Source: an uncultured Lachnospiraceae bacterium
GTDB lineage: Bacteria; Bacillota; Clostridia; Lachnospirales; Lachnospiraceae
Assembly: GCA_902803015.1 (NCBI GenBank)
Contig: CADCOL010000291.1
Span: forward strand, 1-10,116
Direction: 5' to 3'
DNA: 10,116 bases
The position numbers and the translations under genes are program-made. Below the pieces are notes generated by a model, which was not told the DNA's origin, searched no databases, and worked only from the letters and a program-made list of their open reading frames with translations. Shown piece after piece: positions 1 to 5,089 of this stretch. How positions within the stretch are numbered: position 1 is the stretch's first letter; each line of letters begins with the position of its first letter.

Positions 1-416
1 GCAACATAATCCTTTACGGAAATCTTATCCTTTAAATCATTAATCAGACGTCCTGCGGTTTTTGCACCAAGTCCGGGCGTCTTGGCGATGGTCTTAGCGT
101 CTTCTTCGATGATTGCACGCTCGATTTCACGGATTCCGAGCACGGAAAGCATCGCCTGTGCGCTCTTCGGACCTACACCGTTTACAGAAATCAGAATCTT
201 GAATAAATCCAGCTCTTCTTTCTCAAGGAATCCGTAAAGCATAAAACGGTCTTCCGCTACGGATGTATACGTATAGACCTTGATTTCGCTTCCGACAGCG
301 GGCAAAAGCATTGTCTGCGAGTCGTAGACATGCACGTTGTAGCCGACGCCGTTGACGTCAATAATTAAGTTGTCTTCTTCCGCATCCGCGAGGATGCCGT
401 TCAAATATGCGTACAT
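1..416 (-). CDS. ruvA: Holliday junction branch migration protein RuvA (partial, C-terminus off the left edge)
   Basis: RuvA binds four-way Holliday junctions as a tetramer and loads the RuvB helicase motor during recombinational repair. Reading from the ATG at 416 gives 138 residues before the window ends. The N-terminal OB-fold starts MYAYLNGIL and contains the typical NGVGYNV stretch near residues 22-28. Two helix-hairpin-helix motifs follow: SVNGVGPKSAQAML around 80-93 and TPGLGAKTAGRLINDLKDK around 115-133. The C-terminal RuvB-binding domain III lies outside the window. The gene starts 32 bp after the Gx-transporter stop, with a modest AGGA site 7-10 bases upstream and a GGAGG further out, so it looks like the distal gene of the ilv block. 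An ATG at 444 is out of frame. Identification is firm; ruvB would be expected just beyond the left edge. Confidence 0.96.
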   Translation of the reverse strand, partial: MYAYLNGILADAEEDNLIIDVNGVGYNVHVYDSQTMLLPAVGSEIKVYTYTSVAEDRFMLYGFLEKEELDLFKILISVNGVGPKSAQAMLSVLGIREIERAIIEEDAKTIAKTPGLGAKTAGRLINDLKDKISVKDYV

Positions 417-448
417 GGTTTTTTCCTGACGCCTCCGAGTACATGATA

Positions 449-976
449 CTAAAAACTAATAACTTTTTTGAGTATAGGTATCAACAATCGTGCGAGCCCT
501 CCGGTCAGGGCGCCGCAGATCAAGCCTGCAACCAGTAAAACCGGCAGGTAACTAAGAATTGCAGGTGATAAAGTAACCGCAACCGCCACAAGAATCTGCC
601 CGGTATTATGCAAAACGCCACCAATCATTCCAATCCCGATCGATGAAAATGCCTTTTCCTTACGGTACAAAAGCGTCATCCCAAGAAGGCTTAAAATCGC
701 ACCCGCAAGCGAATACGCCAATGCATAAATATTTGAAAACAGAATCGCGGTAAGCACTACACGAAGCAGATTTACAATCCATGCTTCTTTCGGCCCCATC
801 AGGTAAAGAATGATTAAGATAAATGCATTCGCAAGACCGATTTTAATTCCGGGAACCGATGGAACAATCGGAATCAGAACCTCCACATAGGAAATGATCA
901 TGGCAAGCGCCAAGAACATGCCCATATAGGCGAGTTTTTTAAACGTATTCCCGGGTTTATTCTCCGTTTCTTTCAT
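449..976 (-). CDS. Gx transporter family membrane protein (heptaprenyl diphosphate synthase component I-like)
   Basis: This 175-residue, very hydrophobic protein has about five to six membrane segments (roughly 15-37, 47-61, 66-103 as two, 112-135, 140-168). It matches the family named Hpre_diP_synt_I or Gx transporter, whose fold resembles ECF-transporter S components. Family landmarks are PSVPGIKIGLANAF at 39-52, the LLR at 70-72 and G-V-L-H-N-T-G-Q at 120-127. The substrate is unproven; the older name reflects gene neighbourhoods with prenyl synthases rather than enzymatic activity. The start overlaps the stop of the NusG-domain-II gene by 4 bp (ATGA), which suggests translational coupling. 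A strong GGAGGGG site lies at 982-988. In Firmicutes this pair commonly accompanies FMN-binding and ApbE flavin-transfer genes (recollection), but none is visible here. Family assignment is confident; function is not. Confidence 0.85.
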   Translation of the reverse strand: MKETENKPGNTFKKLAYMGMFLALAMIISYVEVLIPIVPSVPGIKIGLANAFILIILYLMGPKEAWIVNLLRVVLTAILFSNIYALAYSLAGAILSLLGMTLLYRKEKAFSSIGIGMIGGVLHNTGQILVAVAVTLSPAILSYLPVLLVAGLICGALTGGLARLLIPILKKVISF

Positions 977-1329
977 TTGGACCCCTCCAAAACCACGGAG
1001 ATTTTATGCGGCAGACATATGATGGTATCGCCCTCGTTTACGGCGTTCTTCGTATTGACGCAAATCTGATTCTTGCAGTCACTTTCGGTAATCGATGCTT
1101 CGCAATCCTTTATGACAAGAGTATTATAATGCCCGTCGGAAGTTTTGATTATGATTTCGGCATCCTGATTCAGTGGATATCTTCCGATTTCCTCGTTCTT
1201 TTCATAAACAACGCAGTCTATCCCGTATCCGGACGGAGTCATCACATTATGTTTCACAATCCAGAACGCAAGAACCCCGATCAGTCCGCAGACTGCAACA
1301 ATAAGAAGGATTAAATCTCCCTTCTTCAT
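973..1329 (-). CDS. NusG domain II-containing membrane-anchored protein
   Basis: A 118-residue protein with one N-terminal membrane helix (about 6-25) and a C-terminal extracytoplasmic domain matching the NusG domain II family. Despite the name, this family is not the transcription factor NusG. The diagnostic part is at 84-112: the DC-x4-C pattern (C85 and C90) followed by ICLPHKISVVLEG with C105. A further cysteine is at C76. The conserved cysteines suggest a metal, redox or disulfide role outside the membrane, but no biochemical function is established to my knowledge. The ATG at 1329 is 3 bp from the ilvH stop and uses a GGGGA-like ribosome site inside the end of ilvH. Its stop overlaps the Gx-transporter start by 4 bp. 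Tight coupling to that transporter suggests the two work together at the membrane. Confidence 0.85.
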   Translation of the reverse strand: MKKGDLILLIVAVCGLIGVLAFWIVKHNVMTPSGYGIDCVVYEKNEEIGRYPLNQDAEIIIKTSDGHYNTLVIKDCEASITESDCKNQICVNTKNAVNEGDTIICLPHKISVVLEGSK

Positions 1330-1332
1330 AAC

Positions 1333-1818
1333 CTATTCCCCGTCACCGCATTTCGGCATGGCAAGCGTTCCGGTTCTGGAAATCTCGACGATATTAAACT
1401 TTCGAACCATCGATAAGAGTTTTTCGATTCGATCCGGCGTATCGCAAAGCGTAATAATCATATGTGTCGTTGTGGCATCCACGATTTCCGCCTTCAGAAA
1501 TTCGCAGATTTCCATGATTTCACGGCGCTGGTCGGACGTATATTTGATTTTTAAAAGAATGACTTCCCTGCAGATGGCCTGTTCTTCGGAAAAAGTACGC
1601 ACTTTAATAACATCCAGCTTTTTATTGAGCTGTTTTTCAATCTGTTCCAAAGTATGCGGTGTTCCCGAAGAAAGAATCGTCATGCTCGAAACGGTTTTAT
1701 CCTGCGTTTCTCCCACGGTCAGGGAATCGATATTGTATGAACGTCTGGAAAAGAGCCCTGCGACTTTGCAAAGCACACCGGAACGGTTTTCAACCCATAC
1801 GTTGTAAATTCGTTTCAT
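1333..1818 (-). CDS. ilvH: Acetolactate synthase small (regulatory) subunit
   Basis: Regulatory subunit of acetohydroxyacid synthase, the first common enzyme of valine, leucine and isoleucine synthesis. It activates the catalytic IlvB subunit and carries the valine feedback site. The 161 residues match the usual IlvH/IlvN length. An N-terminal ACT domain (about 1-75) is followed by the C-terminal IlvH-type domain (about 83-157, ending EISRTGTLAMPK). Residues equivalent to the valine-site positions known from E. coli IlvH, N11, G14 and N29, are all present, so feedback inhibition is expected to be intact (inference). The ATG at 1818 follows the ilvB stop by 16 bp with a GCAGGA site. The next gene begins 3 bp after its stop. 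A frame on the opposite strand spans almost the whole gene but has no independent support. Confidence 0.96.
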   Translation of the reverse strand: MKRIYNVWVENRSGVLCKVAGLFSRRSYNIDSLTVGETQDKTVSSMTILSSGTPHTLEQIEKQLNKKLDVIKVRTFSEEQAICREVILLKIKYTSDQRREIMEICEFLKAEIVDATTTHMIITLCDTPDRIEKLLSMVRKFNIVEISRTGTLAMPKCGDGE

Positions 1819-1834
1819 ACTGTCCTGCTTTCTT

Positions 1835-3451
1835 TTAATACGCGGTAAATGCGTCGGAATCCACGTTTACTTCTACCAGATAAGGTCCTTTTTCGTTAAA
1901 AACAGCCTCAAGCGCATTCAGTTCTTTATTGTTCTTGATTCGCCTGTACGGAATTCCGTAAGCCTTGGCAATCAGCGAATAATCCGGAACCGCGCCCAGA
2001 TCAACCATCGTATAACGATTCTCATAGTGATAATGCTGGTATTCGCGAATCATGCCGAGCGAACGGTTGTCCATGAGGATAATTTTAATATCCGGTCCGA
2101 TTTCCGCAAGTTTCGATAATTCGGATAATACCATCTGCAATGCTCCGTCACCGATCGCGCAGACAATCTGAGCATCCGGATCGGCAAAATGCGCACCGAT
2201 TGCGGCAGGAAGCGAGTATCCCATGGTTCCCATCCCGCCGGAGGTAAAATATTTGCCTCCCTTGCAGATATAATTTGATGCGGAATAAATCTGGTTCTGT
2301 CCGACATCCGCTACATAAATTCCGTTTTCGTCCAAAAGTTCCGAAACGGTTTTGACAAGAAGGTTCGGATCCACATATTTTGCAGTGGACTGCTGTTTTT
2401 CGTCCCTGGTTTTACTGTAACGAATCAGCTGTTCGGTCCAGTCTTTGAAATCACACTTCAAATCCGCCTTGTTCAGTTCATCAAAAATCAGTCCGGCATC
2501 CCCTACAATCGGAATGGAAGGACCTGCATTCTTTCCGATTTCCGCAGGATCGATATCAATGTGTACCAGGATTTTATCTTTGGTAATCAGATCCGGCTGG
2601 CTGACTGCACGGTCTGCCACACGCGCTCCGACCATAATTAAAAGATCGGATTCGTTCATGGCTTTGTTTGCGTATTTTTTGCCGTTATTTCCGACCATAC
2701 CCATATAAAGCGGATGGTCGCTACGCATCACACCGATGCCCATCATCGTGGAAACAACCGGCAAATTGTATTTCTCGGCAAATGCCGTAACTTTCTCTCC
2801 TGCTTTGGAAGAAATAACACCTCCACCGACGCAGAGAATCGGGCGTTTGGATTCTTCCAGTACTTTCAGGACTTTCTTAATCTGTACCGCATGCCCTTTC
2901 ATTGTGGGCTTGTAGGTACGAAGATTTACATTTCCGACGGGCGCAAATGCACCGCCTTCATTGTTCTGTACATCAACGGGCAAATCGATTAAAACCGGAC
3001 CTTTACGACCCGTGGATGCGATATGGAATGCTTCTTTTACAATTCTCGGAATATCTTTTGCGGTACGAACGGAATAGGAATATTTTACAAATGACTCTGC
3101 AGCACCGATAATATCGGCCTCCTGGAACATATCGCTTCCGATTTGTTCGGTCGGAACCTGCCCGGTAATGCAAACAATCGGAATGCTGTCTGCAAAAGCC
3201 GTGGCAATTGCCGTAATCAGATTAGTGGCACCCGGACCGGACGAAACCGCACAGACACCGACTTCGCCTGCCGCTCTTGCATAACCGTTTGCGGCATGTC
3301 CCGCGCTTTGTTCCGTACGCATTAAAACCGGGTTGATTCCGGAATCTTTAAGCGCATCGAAAAAAGGGCAGATAGATACCCCGGGATACCCGAAAACATA
3401 TCTTACGCCCTCCTGCTCTAATGCTTTAGTTAATAAATTCGCACCGTTCAT
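1835..3451 (-). CDS. ilvB: Acetolactate synthase large (catalytic) subunit, divergent subtype
   Basis: ThDP-dependent enzyme that joins two pyruvates into 2-acetolactate, or pyruvate plus 2-ketobutyrate into acetohydroxybutyrate. Its 538 residues have the standard three domains. The N-terminal PYR domain carries the catalytic glutamate E47 (MRTEQSAGHAANGYARA), GPGATN at 72-77, ITGQVP at 95-100 and F109-Q110. The middle FAD-like domain spans about 190-345 (VGGGVIS, VGARVADRAV). The C-terminal PP domain has the ThDP/Mg motif G434-D435-G436 to N462. Pocket positions differ from classical enzymes: the tryptophan of GMVxQWQ is Y471, the methionine of GMLGMHG is N255, the alanine of DAFQE is M108 and the second Gly of GYPGG is V25. 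The conserved Arg (R281) remains. The adjacent small subunit argues for a true IlvB rather than another ThDP enzyme. It starts 22 bp after the lipoprotein stop with a weak CGGAT ribosome site. No T-box is visible upstream. Confidence 0.93.
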   Translation of the reverse strand: MNGANLLTKALEQEGVRYVFGYPGVSICPFFDALKDSGINPVLMRTEQSAGHAANGYARAAGEVGVCAVSSGPGATNLITAIATAFADSIPIVCITGQVPTEQIGSDMFQEADIIGAAESFVKYSYSVRTAKDIPRIVKEAFHIASTGRKGPVLIDLPVDVQNNEGGAFAPVGNVNLRTYKPTMKGHAVQIKKVLKVLEESKRPILCVGGGVISSKAGEKVTAFAEKYNLPVVSTMMGIGVMRSDHPLYMGMVGNNGKKYANKAMNESDLLIMVGARVADRAVSQPDLITKDKILVHIDIDPAEIGKNAGPSIPIVGDAGLIFDELNKADLKCDFKDWTEQLIRYSKTRDEKQQSTAKYVDPNLLVKTVSELLDENGIYVADVGQNQIYSASNYICKGGKYFTSGGMGTMGYSLPAAIGAHFADPDAQIVCAIGDGALQMVLSELSKLAEIGPDIKIILMDNRSLGMIREYQHYHYENRYTMVDLGAVPDYSLIAKAYGIPYRRIKNNKELNALEAVFNEKGPYLVEVNVDSDAFTAY

Positions 3452-3473
3452 TTTAATCCGTCATTTTCGTATT

Positions 3474-3923
3474 TTATTTGGCATTGCGCATTGCAATTCC
3501 AACATTCTTAATCTCAATTACTGCGTTTCCGTAGTTAAAATTCGCTTCCGCCAGCGCAGCCTCATCAATCTGTTCTCCGTCCAAAGCTTTATGGAAATTG
3601 GTAACCGCTTCGCTCATCAACTTAGCTGCATTCTCCACATGCTCTTTTGCATCGGGCACTTCCTTCGGAGGCGTCACCTTTGCGAAGGCCTGTAAATCCT
3701 TATCCAGTCCGTCAAGCTGCTTTAACATTTCTTTGCATGCATCGCCTTTCTTCGGATCGATTGCATTGATGGCCTGATCGTATTCCTGGACCTTGGTATA
3801 GAATTCATTAGCCTTTACAGTGTATTCTTCCACGGTCATCTCGCCTTTTTTGCATCCGGCAAAGGGAATGCAAACACAGATTGCCGCAAGAATCAGAAGA
3901 ACTTTTTTAATACTCTTTTTCAT
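3474..3923 (-). CDS. Small predicted lipoprotein of unknown function
   Basis: This 149-residue protein has a clear lipoprotein signal: a basic start (MKKSIKK), a hydrophobic stretch at about 8-20 and a lipobox FAGC with the lipidated cysteine at C24. It should be anchored on the outer face of the cytoplasmic membrane. The mature part is highly charged and looks helical, with a break at VTPPKEVPDAKEH (83-95). Helices on either side suggest a small helical bundle. I recognise no enzymatic motif or named family. The ATG at 3923 has a good AGAGG ribosome site 5-8 bases upstream. It lies just below a terminator (3961-3992) and 22 bp ahead of ilvB, so it is probably the first gene of the ilv block, although nothing in the protein suggests an amino-acid role. 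The gene is very likely real; its function is open. Confidence 0.8.
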   Translation of the reverse strand: MKKSIKKVLLILAAICVCIPFAGCKKGEMTVEEYTVKANEFYTKVQEYDQAINAIDPKKGDACKEMLKQLDGLDKDLQAFAKVTPPKEVPDAKEHVENAAKLMSEAVTNFHKALDGEQIDEAALAEANFNYGNAVIEIKNVGIAMRNAK

Positions 3924-3960
3924 AATTGCCTCTTTGGTATTTAAACGAAATTCTTAATAA

Positions 3961-3992
3961 ATAAAGCCGTCCAATGAATTGAACGGCTTTAT
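3961..3992 (-). terminator. Intrinsic terminator of the small membrane protein gene
   Basis: Read on the minus strand, a perfect 10-bp stem (ATAAAGCCGT paired with ACGGCTTTAT, positions 3992-3983 and 3970-3961) encloses a 12-base loop. It is followed by a T-rich tail (TTATT), giving a run that reads TTTATTTATT. It begins about 20 bp after the stop codon at 4014, the normal place for a Rho-independent terminator. It also sits only 37 bp upstream of the lipoprotein start, so it separates the membrane protein unit from the ilv block unless read-through occurs. The U-tract is interrupted by an A, so termination may be incomplete (inference). Confidence 0.8.
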
Positions 3993-4013
3993 AATAGTCA
4001 AATCATCAGCTAA

Positions 4014-4280
4014 TCAGCCTTTGTTGAACCAGTTAACTTCACCGAAGATAGGAAGCTTGTAATCTTCATCGCCCTTAGCAATGTTTACGATTGCCATGAT
4101 GGAGAAAATGCAGCCTACGATGTAACCGATGCAGGGGATGCACCAAACGATAGAAAGAATAAGTCCCTGTGTAATCATTCTGGATCCGAGCTCATCTTTA
4201 TTATCCTTGAAGTTAATGAAAGCAATAAGCCAGGGAATGATAGTGCAGTGAAGTAAGATTAAACCAGTTTTTTTGCTCAT
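4014..4280 (-). CDS. Small DUF4870/Tic20-like membrane protein
   Basis: An 88-residue protein with two predicted membrane regions (about 6-24 and 38-66, the second possibly a hairpin) and a polar tail. The pattern of membrane segment, charged FKDNKDE turn, hydrophobic hairpin and IxxAxKGxxYKLPIFG-like end (66-80) fits the DUF4870/Tic20-like family, whose role is unknown. Four cysteines (C12, C47, C50, C57) lie in or near the membrane parts. The frame stays open to an ATG at 4346, but I chose the ATG at 4280. It has a textbook AAAGGAG site (4289-4295) eight bases upstream, and the promoter at 4334-4362 overlaps the earlier ATG, so the first 22 codons would be mostly untranscribed or leader. 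With its own promoter and terminator it appears monocistronic. Confidence 0.82.
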   Translation of the reverse strand: MSKKTGLILLHCTIIPWLIAFINFKDNKDELGSRMITQGLILSIVWCIPCIGYIVGCIFSIMAIVNIAKGDEDYKLPIFGEVNWFNKG

Positions 4281-4288
4281 ATCAAATT

Positions 4289-4295
4289 CTCCTTT
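4289..4295 (-). promoter_or_regulatory. Strong ribosome binding site that fixes the start at 4280
   Basis: The minus strand reads AAAGGAG followed by eight bases and the ATG at 4280. It is the best Shine-Dalgarno in this stretch, and no comparable site precedes the in-frame ATG at 4346, so it supports the 88-residue product. Confidence 0.85.
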
Positions 4296-4333
4296 ATACG
4301 TATAATTTAGTGGAATAACAAAACTACAAATAC

Positions 4334-4362
4334 ATATTAAACACAAAATGTAGTATTGTCAA
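4334..4362 (-). promoter_or_regulatory. Sigma-A type promoter for the small membrane protein gene
   Basis: On the minus strand a consensus -35 box TTGACA (4362-4357) is followed by a 17-bp spacer and a -10 box TAATAT (4339-4334). Flanking DNA is AT-rich. The predicted transcript would begin near 4326-4328 and carry a leader of about 46 bases to the ATG at 4280. The rest of the 129-bp gap (4281-4409) holds the ribosome site and no other recognisable element. Confidence 0.8.
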
Positions 4363-4409
4363 TAGTTTTCGTCACAATTCGTTTTATATTATTTTAAGAA
4401 TTCTTTCGA

Positions 4410-5084
4410 TTACAGGGAGTATTTTTCAACCACGTGGAACGGATCCTTGAAAATGTGGTTCGAAGGTACGAATCCGCGGACACTCGAAGTCGGATAAACG
4501 TTGGAATGACGTCCGATAACGGTACCGGGATTCAGTACGGAATTGCATCCTACTTCCACTTCGTCACCGAGCATTGCGCCGAATTTCTTAAGACCGGTTT
4601 CGATTCTTTCGTCGCCGTTTTTAACAACTACAAGTGTTTTGTCGCTCTTTACGTTACTGGTTACCGCACCGGCACCCATATGGGACTTGAATCCGAGAAC
4701 GGAATCGCCGACGTAATTGTAATGAGGAACCTGAACATTGTTGAAAAGAATAACGTTCTTAAGTTCGGTGGAGTTTCCGACTACGCACTTTTTGCCGACA
4801 ATCGCATTGCCGCGGATGAATGCGCCGGGACGAACTTCGGTTTCCTCATCGATGATGCAGGGACCGATAATCGTTGCGTTCGGATAGATTTTTGCACTCT
4901 TTGCAATCCAGATATTGCCTTCTCTTCTGTCGAATTTGTCAGCGGGAAGGGATTCGCCGAGCGTAATGATGAAGGTTTTGATTTCGGGAAGCACTTCCCA
5001 GGGATAGGTCTTTCCTTCAAAAATTCCCGCTGCGATGGTCTCCTCCAGATTGTAGAGATTCTTGATCATAAGTACTTCTGACAT
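4410..5084 (-). CDS. GlmU C-terminal-like left-handed beta-helix (hexapeptide) protein
   Basis: A 224-residue protein built mainly of hexapeptide repeats, roughly residues 58-205, which fold as a left-handed beta-helix and usually trimerise. Examples are IWIAKSAKIYPNATIIGP, VRPGAFIRGNAIVG and VEVGCNSVLNPGTVIG. The segment P120-H121-Y-N-Y-V-G-D-S followed by MGAGAVTSN (136-144) matches the acetyltransferase half of GlmU, and H121 aligns with its proposed catalytic histidine. No nucleotidyltransferase domain precedes it; residues 1-57 are a short non-repeat N-terminus. Database names such as UDP-N-acetylglucosamine pyrophosphorylase for such stand-alone proteins are therefore misleading. It may be a sugar-nucleotide acyltransferase, but donor and acceptor are unknown. 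The ATG at 5084 is 5 bp after the topB stop with a GCAGG site upstream, so the two are probably co-transcribed. No convincing terminator follows. Confidence 0.8.
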   Translation of the reverse strand: MSEVLMIKNLYNLEETIAAGIFEGKTYPWEVLPEIKTFIITLGESLPADKFDRREGNIWIAKSAKIYPNATIIGPCIIDEETEVRPGAFIRGNAIVGKKCVVGNSTELKNVILFNNVQVPHYNYVGDSVLGFKSHMGAGAVTSNVKSDKTLVVVKNGDERIETGLKKFGAMLGDEVEVGCNSVLNPGTVIGRHSNVYPTSSVRGFVPSNHIFKDPFHVVEKYSL

Positions 5085-5089
5085 AGGTT

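Noticed and set aside
3938..3956. Possible CodY-like box (AATTTCGTTTAAATA) upstream of the lipoprotein-ilv block
   Set aside because: About five of fifteen positions disagree with the recalled AATTTTCnGAAAATT consensus; in AT-rich DNA this is not significant.
3924..4013. T-box riboswitch or branched-chain leader peptide before ilvB
   Set aside because: The gap is only 90 bp, shows no T-box specifier or antiterminator layout and no short ORF rich in Leu, Val or Ile codons; the hairpin fits a terminator for the preceding gene.
4281..4346. N-terminal extension of the small membrane protein to the ATG at 4346
   Set aside because: The extension lies in or just downstream of the promoter (-10 at 4334-4339), lacks a ribosome site, and the ATG at 4280 has a strong AAAGGAG.
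4396..4405. Perfect palindrome AAGAATTCTT just after the beta-helix gene, considered as a terminator
   Set aside because: It has no loop, is AT-rich and is not followed by a clean T-run on the minus strand.
4434..5081. Long open frame on the plus strand lying opposite the beta-helix gene
   Set aside because: It mirrors a well-supported minus-strand gene, its predicted protein shows no recognisable domain, and no ribosome site or promoter supports it. Similar mirror frames lie opposite ilvH and asd.
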